From Falsigemmobacter intermedius (GTDB taxonomy: Bacteria > Pseudomonadota > Alphaproteobacteria > Rhodobacterales > Rhodobacteraceae): a stretch of DNA of 64,000 nucleotides. Below the pieces are notes generated by a model. The model was given only the letters and a program-made list of their open reading frames with translations, was not told the origin of the DNA and made no database searches. The DNA lies in the NCBI RefSeq assembly GCF_004054105.1, contig NZ_SBLC01000011.1, positions 62,001 to 126,000 on the forward strand, read 5' to 3'. Of this stretch, positions 34,414-43,605 are shown one piece after another; within the stretch, counting starts at the first letter, position 1, and every line of letters begins with the position of its first letter. A program made the position numbers and the translations under genes.

Positions 34414-35740
34414 TCTGGAGCTTCGCATCCGCAAGCTTGAGAAAATCAACACCACGCTGATGGAGCGCCTAGTGCGCATCGGCGAGACACGCGGACCTGG
34501 CTGGGTGCAGACCCGCACCGCCGCCGTGCTTGAGCGCGAACTGATCGGGCGCAACCGCGATCTTGAGGACGCTTTGCAGCGCCTGGCGCGCATCAATGCC
34601 GAGCTGGAACAGGCCAACAGCATCGCCGATGAGGCCAACCGCGCCAAAAGCCGCTTTCTGCGTGCCGCAAGCCACGATCTGTTGCAGCCCCTCAGCGCCG
34701 CCAAACTCTTTCTGTCGCATCTTGAGGAAACCTCCGCTGATGGCGGGCAAAGCGATCTGATCCGCACGGTGACCGCCACGCTCGATTCCGCGGGAGAGCT
34801 GATCGAAGCGCTCTCCAATATCGCCCGCCTAGACAGCCGTAAGTTTGAGACCAACCGTGTGCCGCTGGCCATCGACCGGCTCTTTCGGCGTCTCGAGATC
34901 GACACGCGCCCCCTCGCAGAGGCGCGGCAGGTCGATCTGCGCTTTGTTGCCTCTTCGGTGACGGTGGAAAGCGATCCAGTTTACCTGCGCCAGATCGCGC
35001 AGAACCTGATCACCAATGCGCTGAAATATACCACCGGCGACCGCGTGCTGATCGGGCTGCGCCGTCAGGGCGGGGTGGTCTGGCTCGAAGTGCTTGACCG
35101 CGGCCCCGGCATTCATCCCCGCGATCAGGAACGGGTCTTTATTGAGTTTGAACGGCTCTCCTGCACCAGCCAGCCCGGCACCGGGCTTGGGCTTTCGATT
35201 GTGCGCCGCGCCTGTGATCAGCTTGGCCACAGGCTGGAGCTGCATTCAAAGCCCGGATCCGGATCGCGCTTCCGCGTGGCGCTGCCGCTTTATCGCGGCA
35301 GCACGCCGCAGGAAAATGAGCCCGGCAAAGACGCCCCGCTCAAACAGCCCGATTACAGCGGTCAGCGGGTCCTGATTGTCGAAAACGATCCCAATATGCG
35401 CCGCGCCGTGGCCATGCTGCTGGGCGGCTGGGGCTTTGAGACCATCACCGTAGCAGGGGTGGCAGAGGCGATTACCGCCGCCGAGGCCAAACGTCCCGAC
35501 CTGGTGGTCACCGATTACCGCCTTGATAATGGCGAGACGGGGATCGATGTGCTGCGCGATCTGGCTCCGCTCTGGCGGCGGCGTCCGCCTGCGGTGATCA
35601 TCAGCGCCGAAGACACCGCCTCCATCCGCCAGGAGGCCGGGACTCTGGCGCGCAGGGTGCTGCGCAAACCCTTCACCGACAAAGCACTGCGCGACGCGAT
35701 TGAGGCCATTTTCGCCGATCGGCCAAAGGCGGAGCGGTGA
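34394..35740 (+). CDS. flhS: Cytoplasmic hybrid histidine kinase, FlhS-like
   Basis: A 448-residue kinase without membrane helices. Residues about 1-85 form a charged coiled coil, followed by a HisKA domain with H-box AASHDLLQPL (His94). The HATPase domain shows QNLITNALKYT, DRGPGI and GTGLGLSIV. A C-terminal receiver begins RVLIVENDPNMRRAV with Asp374 in VVTDYRL. No recognisable sensor domain of its own is seen. The ATG at 34394 lies behind GGAGAAGGGG inside the end of the FIST gene. The FlhS label is contextual. Confidence 0.78.
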   Translation: MHGRTTDLELRIRKLEKINTTLMERLVRIGETRGPGWVQTRTAAVLERELIGRNRDLEDALQRLARINAELEQANSIADEANRAKSRFLRAASHDLLQPLSAAKLFLSHLEETSADGGQSDLIRTVTATLDSAGELIEALSNIARLDSRKFETNRVPLAIDRLFRRLEIDTRPLAEARQVDLRFVASSVTVESDPVYLRQIAQNLITNALKYTTGDRVLIGLRRQGGVVWLEVLDRGPGIHPRDQERVFIEFERLSCTSQPGTGLGLSIVRRACDQLGHRLELHSKPGSGSRFRVALPLYRGSTPQENEPGKDAPLKQPDYSGQRVLIVENDPNMRRAVAMLLGGWGFETITVAGVAEAITAAEAKRPDLVVTDYRLDNGETGIDVLRDLAPLWRRRPPAVIISAEDTASIRQEAGTLARRVLRKPFTDKALRDAIEAIFADRPKAER

Positions 35741-37281
35741 TCCGGACGGTGCTGCCCTGCCGCCCCTCCCTCAGGCTGCGGCTCTGGCTGGGGGCCCTGG
35801 GCCTGAGTGTCCTGACGCTGAGCGGCGCGGGGCTTGCGGTCTTTGGTCTGACCGCCACCGAACGGCGCGCCCAGGAGGCTCTGGCCGCACAGACCCGCCT
35901 TGAGGCCTGGAGCAGCCTCTCGACCCGGATCAGCGAATGGATGTTATCGCGGATGCTGCAGGGCGGAGCCAGCACGGCCGGTGCGGGGGCCATTGAGACG
36001 GCACTCGCGCGGCTCGAGGCGCTGACCGCCGCCGATGTCGCCGCCGCCCCCGATGAGGCCGAGGCCAGCCGGCGCGCCGCAGATATCCGCCATGTCGCGC
36101 GGATGAAAAGCTTCTTCAGCCAGATGCGGGCGCTAGCCCCCGAAACCCCCGCCGGTCAGGCGGGCATCGCCTTTCACCTGACCCATGCGCCTGCGGTCAT
36201 CACCAGCCGGATTGAGCATGAAACCCGCCGCCGCGATCTGGCGCTGAAGGGCCTTGAGGCGTTGCGCCGCCCCTTGCGCTTTGGCATGGCGGCCTTTGCC
36301 GTGGCAGCGCCGCTTTTGCTGCTGCTGCTCTGGCGCGGCACGCTGCGTCCGCTGTTTGACGGGCTGCGGCGTGTGGCGCGGGAGGCCCCGAACCTCAGCG
36401 GTGCGGAGGGCTTTGCAGCCCTGGACCGCCATGACGAACTGGGGCTGATGTTTGCCCGGATGCGCCAGGCCTCACGCCGCATCGCGCGGCGGCGGGCGCG
36501 GCTGGAGCGCGATCTGGCCGATCTCGAAAGCCTGGTTGAGGCCCGCACCACGGAACTCACCGCCGCCAACAGCCGTCTGAGCGCGATTGATGCGGCGCGC
36601 CGTCGGTTTTTCGCCGATGTCAGCCACGAATTGCGCACCCCCCTGACCGTCATCATGGGAGAGGCGGAACTGGGAGCCATGACCGCTGACCCTGATCTGC
36701 GTCAGAGTTTCCACACCATCACCTCACGCGCCGAGCGGCTCTTTCGCCGGATTGAGGATCTGCTGCGCATCGCGCGCTCTGAAAGCGGTGAGCTGGAACT
36801 GAGCCTGCGCGATGTCCCCCTCCCGGAGGCACTTGAGGCTGCGCGGGGCGATGTTGCGCCGCTGCTGTCGCGGGCTTCGGTCACCGTCAGCGCTGAGGTC
36901 CCCGCGGGGCTGCGGGTGCGCGCCGATCCGGACTGGCTGCGGCAGATCTTTGCGGGGATCTTTGAAAACAGCGTGAAATTCGCCGGGAAAGATGCTCAGA
37001 TCCGCATTACGGCGCAGATCTCAGAGGGCCGGGTCCGGGTTCAGATCTGCGACAGCGGCAAGGGGCCTCAGCCCCCGGCAGAGGCCCCGCTTTTTGATCG
37101 CCATATCCGCAGCGCCTCGCCGGGCGTCAGCGGCTTTGGCATCGGCCTTGCGCTGGCCCGTTGGGCGGCGCGGGAATTTGGCGGCGACCTGCGCCGCCTG
37201 GCCCTGCCGGAAGGCTTCGGGCTGGAACTGGAACTGACAGCGGCGACAGAAGGCAAAGATGGCCCATATTCTGCTGATTGA
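35737..37281 (+). CDS. Membrane sensor histidine kinase
   Basis: A 514-residue kinase. One helix near residues 13-37 and a second near 180-203 flank a helical periplasmic sensor. A HAMP-like segment and coiled coil follow, then HisKA with H-box ADVSHELRTPL (His297) and a HATPase domain with IFENSVKFAG and GFGIGLALARWAA. The GTG start at 35737 overlaps the FlhS stop by 4 bp. It pairs with the OmpR-type regulator encoded next (23-bp overlap). Signal unknown; its location predicts a link to alcohol or PQQ metabolism. Confidence 0.88.
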   Translation: MIRTVLPCRPSLRLRLWLGALGLSVLTLSGAGLAVFGLTATERRAQEALAAQTRLEAWSSLSTRISEWMLSRMLQGGASTAGAGAIETALARLEALTAADVAAAPDEAEASRRAADIRHVARMKSFFSQMRALAPETPAGQAGIAFHLTHAPAVITSRIEHETRRRDLALKGLEALRRPLRFGMAAFAVAAPLLLLLLWRGTLRPLFDGLRRVAREAPNLSGAEGFAALDRHDELGLMFARMRQASRRIARRRARLERDLADLESLVEARTTELTAANSRLSAIDAARRRFFADVSHELRTPLTVIMGEAELGAMTADPDLRQSFHTITSRAERLFRRIEDLLRIARSESGELELSLRDVPLPEALEAARGDVAPLLSRASVTVSAEVPAGLRVRADPDWLRQIFAGIFENSVKFAGKDAQIRITAQISEGRVRVQICDSGKGPQPPAEAPLFDRHIRSASPGVSGFGIGLALARWAAREFGGDLRRLALPEGFGLELELTAATEGKDGPYSAD

Positions 37282-37960
37282 AGATGATCCCGATATTGCT
37301 TCGCTGCTCCGGCGGGGTCTGGCGGCGGCGGGCCACAGCTCTGTGCATACCGACTGCCATGCGGGGGCGCGCGAGGCTCTCGGGCGACAGCCGTTTGATG
37401 CCGCCATCGTCGATATGATGCTGGGCGAAGAGAGCGGCGCCGAAATCCTCGCCGATCTGCGCGCGGCGGGGCATAAAATGCCTGCCCTGATGCTTTCGGC
37501 CCTGTCACGGGTCGAAGAGCGGGCCGAGGGCCTTGATGCGGGCGCGCAGGATTATATCGTCAAACCCTTTCAGTTCACTGAGCTTCTGGCGCGGCTCGAG
37601 GTGCAGCTGCGCCGCCATATCCCCCAAAGCGCGCCCCTGGTGCTGGCGGGCCTCTCCTGGAACCCCGAAACCCGCCTCGTGCGCGGCGCAGGCCGCGATG
37701 TGGCCCTCACCGAGCGGGAGGGGGAGCTTCTGGCCTGGCTGATCCGCCACAGCGGCGAAATCAGCACCCGCGGCGCGATTTTCGACGCGCTCTGGGCCCC
37801 GCACGGGGGATCAACGGATAACGTCGTCGATGTCTACATCGGCTATCTGCGCCGAAAGCTTGGAAATTTCACCGCCTATGGCCTGGTGCTGCGGACCCTG
37901 CGAGGCCGCGGCTTTGTTCTTGAGCCCGCAGGGCTCACCGCTGAGGAGACTGCGCCTTGA
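37259..37960 (+). CDS. OmpR/PhoB-type response regulator
   Basis: A 233-residue regulator. The receiver domain begins HILLIEDDPDIASLL, with Asp52 in AAIVDMMLGE and the conserved Lys in YIVKPF. The C-terminal winged helix is marked by LTEREGELLAWLI and STDNVVDVYIGYLRRKL. It overlaps the kinase gene by 23 bp and the next exported-protein gene by 4 bp (TTGA). Confidence 0.92.
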   Translation: MAHILLIEDDPDIASLLRRGLAAAGHSSVHTDCHAGAREALGRQPFDAAIVDMMLGEESGAEILADLRAAGHKMPALMLSALSRVEERAEGLDAGAQDYIVKPFQFTELLARLEVQLRRHIPQSAPLVLAGLSWNPETRLVRGAGRDVALTEREGELLAWLIRHSGEISTRGAIFDALWAPHGGSTDNVVDVYIGYLRRKLGNFTAYGLVLRTLRGRGFVLEPAGLTAEETAP

Positions 37961-38580
37961 TCACCCTTCGCCCCCTGCTCGCAGCCCTGGTGCTGGGCTT
38001 TGCCCCGCTGCCTTTGCAGGCTGAAACCTTTGGCGACCGGGTCATGGCCCCCGGTGTGCTGGCGGAGCTTACGGAGGGTGCGAGCCTGACGTTCCGCCAC
38101 AGCCGCGCCCTGCCCGAGGCCGCCGCGGATGCGCCGCCGCCCAAAGGCGGCTACCGCCGTATGCGGGCGGAGCCTGGCCAGGAGATCCGGCTGAGCGCCA
38201 TGTCCGAAGGCCGGCTGACCCTTGCCCATGACGGCCGGCCAATGGCGGAATTTCCGGCCGCCTCGCCGCATCCGATCCTTTTGATGTTTCTGGAAAACGT
38301 CATGCGCGTCACAGCCCAGGAGACCGGGGGCAACCCGCATTACATCCGCAACCGCATGCGCCAGACCCTTGGCGCGGCAGACCTCAGCGAAGACCGGCTT
38401 CTCATCGCGCCCTTCGAGGGGGATCCCAACCGCCACCGCTATGGCGAATTCGCCGATCTGGTGATCGACATCCGCTGGCAGCAGGGCGATCCAGGACAGC
38501 TCACACTGCTCTCTGCCACCTTGCCGGATGCCCCCGAGCGTTACAGCGAAATTCTGACCTCTGAACCGGAGACCAGATGA
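37957..38580 (+). CDS. Exported hypothetical protein
   Basis: A 207-residue secreted protein (TTG start; signal peptide ending PLQAET). The mature part has alternating beta-like segments, including SLTFRHSRALPEA and VIDIRWQQG, and a helix NPHYIRNRMRQTLG. No Cys or known domain was recognised. Translational coupling to the response regulator and to the next gene suggests it belongs to the signalling output or to periplasmic PQQ physiology, which is inference only. Confidence 0.7.
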   Translation: MITLRPLLAALVLGFAPLPLQAETFGDRVMAPGVLAELTEGASLTFRHSRALPEAAADAPPPKGGYRRMRAEPGQEIRLSAMSEGRLTLAHDGRPMAEFPAASPHPILLMFLENVMRVTAQETGGNPHYIRNRMRQTLGAADLSEDRLLIAPFEGDPNRHRYGEFADLVIDIRWQQGDPGQLTLLSATLPDAPERYSEILTSEPETR

Positions 38581-38915
38581 TGAAATACCTCAGCCTTCCG
38601 ATCCTTTTCGCCCTCTGCCTTCCGGCCGCTGCCCAGGTGGTCAGCGACTACCCCACGGCGGCACGGGCGGAATATGTCTTTGCCTGTATGGCCACCAACG
38701 GACAGAACGCCGATGCGCTGACGCGCTGCTCCTGCTCGGTGGATGCCATCGCCGAGATCCTGAGCTGGGAGGATTACGTCGCCGCAGAGACGGTGTTGCG
38801 GATGCGGCAGGGCGGCGGCGAACGGGCCGCGCTCTTTCGGGGCAATCCCACCAATACGGCCATCCTCGCAGAACTGCGCCGCGCCCAGGCTGAGGCGGAG
38901 ATGATCTGCTTCTGA
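38577..38915 (+). CDS. Small exported Cys-containing hypothetical protein
   Basis: A 112-residue secreted protein (signal peptide ending AAAQVV). The mature chain has Cys in VFACMAT, then CSCSVDAIAEI, and a terminal Cys in EMICF, suggesting disulfides in an all-helical protein of about 90 residues. It overlaps the preceding gene by 4 bp (ATGA) and ends the long operon; the next gene converges 11 bp away with no clear terminator between. No function recognised. Confidence 0.7.
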   Translation: MMKYLSLPILFALCLPAAAQVVSDYPTAARAEYVFACMATNGQNADALTRCSCSVDAIAEILSWEDYVAAETVLRMRQGGGERAALFRGNPTNTAILAELRRAQAEAEMICF

Positions 38916-38926
38916 TCTGACCGGCC

Positions 38927-39631
38927 TCAGCCGCGCCCCGCCCGCCGGGCCCGGATCATCTCGGGCACGGCCAGCCCCAGCAGGCACAGCGAACAGATCC
39001 CCATCAGCGCTGCCGTGCTGAAGCCATAGATCAGCGCCCCGCCGATCCCGCCTGCCGCAAAGCAAAAAAGCGTCAGCCCGTGGAGTTTCAGAGGTTGCAG
39101 GGCGGCACGCCGCTCCTGCGGCGGGCCAAGGCAGGCCGCGATTTCGATGCCCAGATCGGTGGCCATTCCTGAGACATGGGTGGTTCTCACCCGGGCATTT
39201 GAAATCAGCGTGCTGACAGCGTTCTGAAAGCCCATGACGAAGGACAAAGCCACGATCAGCCCCGGCTCTGACAGGCTGCTCCCGCGCACAACCAGCCAGG
39301 TGGCCAGCCCCGTCAGACAGAGGCCTTCTGCAAAAACCGCCTGGGCGTAAACCGCGCGCTGTCCCCGCCGCTCTGCCCCCCGGATCCAGAGGGCGGCCGC
39401 CCCTGCGCCGCTGACAAAGGCAAGGACCAGCCCCGCAAAAGACAGCGCCGCAGCGATCCGCCCGAAGGCCAGATGATCCGCAAAGGCCGAGAGATTTCCG
39501 GTCATATTGGCGGTGAAAGAGCCTGCGGCCAGAAAGCCCACCGCATTCAGCGCTCCCGCGACGGAAGAAAGCACCGCCGCAAGGAAAAGATTGATCCCGG
39601 TTGTCCGCGCCTCACCGACACGCAGCAGCAT
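38927..39631 (-). CDS. YoaK/DUF1275 family membrane protein
   Basis: A 234-residue protein with about six to seven membrane helices. The family segments GALNAVGFLAAGSFTANMTGNLSAFAD near the N-terminus and GFQNAVSTLISNARVRTTHVSGMATDLG in the middle are diagnostic of DUF1275. Function of the family is unclear. It is a minus-strand gene ending 11 bp from the end of the exported-protein operon. Confidence 0.9.
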   Translation of the reverse strand: MLLRVGEARTTGINLFLAAVLSSVAGALNAVGFLAAGSFTANMTGNLSAFADHLAFGRIAAALSFAGLVLAFVSGAGAAALWIRGAERRGQRAVYAQAVFAEGLCLTGLATWLVVRGSSLSEPGLIVALSFVMGFQNAVSTLISNARVRTTHVSGMATDLGIEIAACLGPPQERRAALQPLKLHGLTLFCFAAGGIGGALIYGFSTAALMGICSLCLLGLAVPEMIRARRAGRG

Positions 39632-39710
39632 CTGCCTGGCCCTCCGCCTGCGATGCGCTCAAGGATAGGTCACCGCCGCGCCGATGTCACCGGGCGCGGC
39701 GGTGGCACCG

Positions 39711-40928
39711 TCAGCGCGACAGGACCGAAAGATCGCGCCCCGAGGGGTTCTGGAAGACCGAGAGGCCAAACTCGGGCAACACGCCATAAAGATGATCGAA
39801 GATATCCGACTGAATCGCCTCATAATCGGCCCAGACGGTCGTATTGGTGAAGGCATAAACCTCAATCGGCAGCCCCTCCGGCCCCGGCTCAAGCTGACGC
39901 ACGATCATCGTCAGATCGAGGCGCAGCCGGGGATGGGCCCTGAGGTAGCTCTCCACATAGGCGCGGAAGGTGCCGATATTGGTCAGCCTGCGCCGGTTCA
40001 CCCCGGCCTCAGCCGGCGCAAGCTGCGCGTTCCATTCGGCCAGCTCACGCGATTTGCGCTCAATGTAGTCCTTAAGCGGCTTCATCTGCGCCAGATGGTG
40101 GAGCTCTTCGTCGGTCAGATAGCGGATCGTGCTTTGATCGATATGAACCGAGCGCTTGATCCGCCGCCCGCCGGTTTCGCGCATGGCGCGGTAATTTTTG
40201 AAGGGCTGCGTCACCAGGCTCCGGATCGGCACCGTGGTGATGGTTTTGTCAAAGTTCTGCACCTTCACGGTGTGAAGCGCGATCTCCAGCACATCGCCAT
40301 TGGCGTCCTGCGCCGGCACCTCAATCCAGTCGCCGACTTTCAGCATATCCGTGGAGGAGATCTGAACCGCCGCCACCAGCGACAAAAGCGTATCCTGGAA
40401 GACAAGGATCAGAACCGCCGTCAGCGCCCCCAGACCCGAGAGAAGGATCAGCGGCGAGCGGTCGATCACCGCCGCGATCATCAAAAGCGCCGCGATGATA
40501 TAGATAATGATCGTCGCAACCTGGACATAGCCCTTGATCGAGCGCCCGGTCTCCCCCTCGCGGCGCCGCCAGATCGTATGAAAAAGATCAAGCGCGGCGG
40601 CGATGGCCATGGCCATGCATAAAATGATCACCGCATTGGCGACATTGCGCACCACGGTCGCCAGGGCGGCTGGCAGCCCCGGCACCATAACGATGCCCGC
40701 ATAAATCACGATGGCCGGAGCCGCATTGGCCAGTCGCGCGATCACGCCGGAGCGCACAACTTCAGGTCCCTGCAGGAAGTGAACCCGCTCAATCACGCGG
40801 TGGAGCAGTTTGACCAGCGCCACCGGAACCACGAAGTTCACTGCCAGCGCCGCAGCGGTCAGAAGGGTCAGCCAGAAGGCCGTGCCGATCCATGGATAAT
40901 CTGTGGCGATAAGCCGGATAGTCTCCAT
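39711..40928 (-). CDS. MscS-family mechanosensitive ion channel
   Basis: A 405-residue channel with several N-terminal helices, a pore-lining segment rich in small residues followed by the beta domain containing VGDWIEVPAQDANGDVLEI, and the C-terminal VRTTHV-less mixed domain with VYAFTNTT. It is closest in layout to YbdG/MscM-like members, with the characteristic insertion YLTDEELHHLAQM. The ATG at 40928 with a GAGG-containing site is chosen over an upstream start that would add an atypical 77 residues. Predicted role: release of solutes on osmotic downshock. Confidence 0.88.
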   Translation of the reverse strand: METIRLIATDYPWIGTAFWLTLLTAAALAVNFVVPVALVKLLHRVIERVHFLQGPEVVRSGVIARLANAAPAIVIYAGIVMVPGLPAALATVVRNVANAVIILCMAMAIAAALDLFHTIWRRREGETGRSIKGYVQVATIIIYIIAALLMIAAVIDRSPLILLSGLGALTAVLILVFQDTLLSLVAAVQISSTDMLKVGDWIEVPAQDANGDVLEIALHTVKVQNFDKTITTVPIRSLVTQPFKNYRAMRETGGRRIKRSVHIDQSTIRYLTDEELHHLAQMKPLKDYIERKSRELAEWNAQLAPAEAGVNRRRLTNIGTFRAYVESYLRAHPRLRLDLTMIVRQLEPGPEGLPIEVYAFTNTTVWADYEAIQSDIFDHLYGVLPEFGLSVFQNPSGRDLSVLSR

Positions 40929-41206
40929 CTGCCTCGTCTCTGTTTGTCGTGCCTCTGCCCGGGCAGCCCGGGGCAGCAGGCCATAACACAGCGCGACATG
41001 AAACGGAAATTTCGCACGCCGCCTAACGGCTCCTGTGCCGGGCCTCTGCGCGGCGCGGGGCCACAAAACCCGGAACTCTTTCGTTGACCGGCGGTTTTTT
41101 GCAGAGATATCCGCTCTCTCTGCCCTGCGGCAGCAGGAAAGGCTTGACCAGAAGACCACAGGTTGTGATGAGCATCGCGAGCTGTGGTGACGAAAGGAAA
41201 CCTACC

Positions 41207-43495
41207 GTGAAATTCCGCTTTCCGATCGTCATTATTGACGAAGATTTCCGCTCCGAGAATACCTCGGGCTTTGGCATCCGGGCGCTGGCCGACGCGATTG
41301 AAAGCGAAGGCTTTGAAGTCCTGGGTGTGACCAGCTACGGCGACCTGTCGCAATTCGCCCAGCAGCAGAGCCGCGCTTCGGCCTTCGTGTTGTCTTTTGA
41401 CGACGAAGAGTTCGAGGGCAGTGATGAGCATGACAGCGTCATCGGCAAACTCCGCGCCTTTATCGAGGAAGTCCGCTGGAAGAACTCGGACGTGCCGATC
41501 TTCCTGCATGGTGAGACCCGCACCTCGCGCCACCTGCCCAATGACATCCTCAAAGAGCTGCACGGCTTCATTCACATGTTTGAAGACACGCCGGAATTTG
41601 TGGCGCGTCACATCATCCGCGAAGCCAAAAATTACCTCGAAAGCATCCAGCCGCCCTTCTTCAAGGCGCTGCTCGATTACGCCGAGGACGGCTCTTATTC
41701 CTGGCACTGCCCGGGGCATTCGGGGGGCGTCGCCTTCCTGAAATCGCCGATCGGTCAGATGTATCACCAGTTCTACGGCGAAAACATGCTGCGGGCCGAT
41801 GTCTGCAACGCGGTGGAGGAACTGGGCCAGCTTCTCGATCACAACGGGGCCATCGGCGCCTCTGAGCGCAATGCCGCGCGGATCTTCAATGCCGATCACT
41901 GCTTCTTCGTGACCAATGGCACCTCGACCTCAAACAAGATGGTCTGGCACCATACGGTGGCGCCGGGCGATGTGGTTGTGGTTGACCGCAACTGCCACAA
42001 ATCGATCCTGCATTCGATCATCATGACCGGTGCGATCCCGGTCTTCCTGCGCCCGACGCGCAACCACTACGGCATCATCGGCCCGATCGGCCGCGCCGAG
42101 TTTGAACCGGAGGCGATCAAAGCCAAGATCCGCGCCAACCCGCTGCTGGCCGGTGTGGACCCGGAAACCGTGACCCCGCGGGTGATGACGCTGACGCAGT
42201 CGACCTATGACGGCGTTCTCTACAACACCGAAGAGATCAAGCGCCTGCTCGACGGCTATGTCGATAACCTGCATTTCGACGAAGCCTGGCTGCCCCATGC
42301 CGCCTTCCACCCCTTCTATGGCACCTATCATGCCATGGGCCGCAAGCGCGGGCGCACGAAACATTCGGTGACCTATGCCACGCAGAGCATTCACAAACTG
42401 CTCGCCGGCATCAGCCAGGCCAGCCATGTCCTGGTGCAGGACAGCGAAACGGTGAAGCTCGACCGGCATCTCTTCAACGAAGCCTATCTGATGCATACCT
42501 CCACGAGCCCGCAGTATTCGATCATCGCCTCCTGCGATGTCGCGGCGGCCATGATGGAGCCGCCGGGCGGCACCGCGCTGGTGGAAGAATCCATCCTTGA
42601 GGCGCTGGATTTCCGCCGCGCCATGCGCAAAGTGGATGCCGAATTTGGCGAGAATGACTGGTGGTTCCAGGTCTGGGGCCCGGATGAGCTGGTCGAAGAA
42701 GGCATCGGTCGCGCCCGCGACTGGGAACTGCGCCGCACCGATTCTGAGGGCGTGCAGCGCGACGGCGAAGACGCCTGGCACGGCTTTGGCGATATGGCGC
42801 CGGGCTTCAACATGCTCGACCCGATCAAAGCCACGCTGATCACCCCCGGCCTCGACATCGACGGACGTTTTGATGCCACCGGCATTCCGGCCTCGATCGT
42901 GTCGAAATATCTGGCCGAGCATGGCGTTGTGGTGGAGAAGACCGGGCTTTACAGCTTCTTCATTCTCTTCACCATCGGCATCACCAAGGGCCGCTGGAAC
43001 ACGCTGCTGGCAGCACTCCAGCAGTTCAAGGACGACTATGACCGCAACCAGCCGCTCTGGCGCGTGATGCCCGAGTTTTCGGCGCGTCACAGCCGCTATG
43101 AGCAGATGGGCCTGCGCGATCTGAGCCAGCATGTGCATGAGCTTTATGCCAAATATGACATCGCGCGTCTGTCGACCGAGATCTATCTGACCGACCACAC
43201 CCCGGCCATGACCCCCTCGGAAGCCTTTGCGCAGATCGCAAAACGCAAGACCGAGCGGGTGCCGGTGGATGAGCTGGAAGGCCGTATTACCACCAGCCTC
43301 GTGACGCCCTATCCGCCGGGCATTCCGCTGCTGATCCCGGGCGAGGTCTTCAACAAAGGCATCGTCGATTTCCTGCGCTTTAACCGCGATTTCGCGCGTG
43401 AATGCCCCGGGTTTGAGACCGATATCCACGGCCTCGTCTCCGAAGTGGGGCCGGACGGTCTGGTGCGCCATTACGCCGACTGCGTGGCGCTCTGA
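41207..43495 (+). CDS. Orn/Lys/Arg decarboxylase (PLP-dependent, biodegradative type)
   Basis: A 762-residue enzyme, the normal size of inducible arginine, lysine or ornithine decarboxylases. It has an N-terminal wing domain starting KFRFPIVIIDEDFRSENTSG, a PLP-binding core with the Lys motif YATQSIHKLLAG, a catalytic HFDEAW, and a C-terminal domain with LVTPYPPGIPLLIPGE. The GTG at 41207 follows AAAGGAAA; an ATG at 41168 has no good site. Which amino acid is used cannot be decided by eye; arginine is likely from overall pattern. Possible roles are polyamine supply or acid stress. Confidence 0.93.
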   Translation: MKFRFPIVIIDEDFRSENTSGFGIRALADAIESEGFEVLGVTSYGDLSQFAQQQSRASAFVLSFDDEEFEGSDEHDSVIGKLRAFIEEVRWKNSDVPIFLHGETRTSRHLPNDILKELHGFIHMFEDTPEFVARHIIREAKNYLESIQPPFFKALLDYAEDGSYSWHCPGHSGGVAFLKSPIGQMYHQFYGENMLRADVCNAVEELGQLLDHNGAIGASERNAARIFNADHCFFVTNGTSTSNKMVWHHTVAPGDVVVVDRNCHKSILHSIIMTGAIPVFLRPTRNHYGIIGPIGRAEFEPEAIKAKIRANPLLAGVDPETVTPRVMTLTQSTYDGVLYNTEEIKRLLDGYVDNLHFDEAWLPHAAFHPFYGTYHAMGRKRGRTKHSVTYATQSIHKLLAGISQASHVLVQDSETVKLDRHLFNEAYLMHTSTSPQYSIIASCDVAAAMMEPPGGTALVEESILEALDFRRAMRKVDAEFGENDWWFQVWGPDELVEEGIGRARDWELRRTDSEGVQRDGEDAWHGFGDMAPGFNMLDPIKATLITPGLDIDGRFDATGIPASIVSKYLAEHGVVVEKTGLYSFFILFTIGITKGRWNTLLAALQQFKDDYDRNQPLWRVMPEFSARHSRYEQMGLRDLSQHVHELYAKYDIARLSTEIYLTDHTPAMTPSEAFAQIAKRKTERVPVDELEGRITTSLVTPYPPGIPLLIPGEVFNKGIVDFLRFNRDFARECPGFETDIHGLVSEVGPDGLVRHYADCVAL

Positions 43496-43518
43496 GAGGC
43501 GCCGCCTTCATCAATGAT

Positions 43519-43557
43519 ACGAAAGCCCGGCCGGCTGGCCGGGCTTTCGTGTAAAAA
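43519..43557 (+). terminator. Probable terminator after the decarboxylase gene
   Basis: ACGAAAGCCCGGCC (43519-43532) pairs perfectly with GGCCGGGCTTTCGT (43537-43550) around GGCT. It starts 23 bp after the stop codon. The usual T-run is replaced by GTGTAAAAAA, so termination strength is uncertain. Confidence 0.7.
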
Positions 43558-43605
43558 ACCTTCGCGCTTCAGATTTTCTTTGCCATTCTCCCCTCAGGGG
43601 GCGGC

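Noticed and set aside
41930-43471. 513-codon minus-strand open frame opposite the decarboxylase
   Set aside because: Shadow frame of a strongly conserved PLP enzyme; composition and lack of motifs argue against coding.
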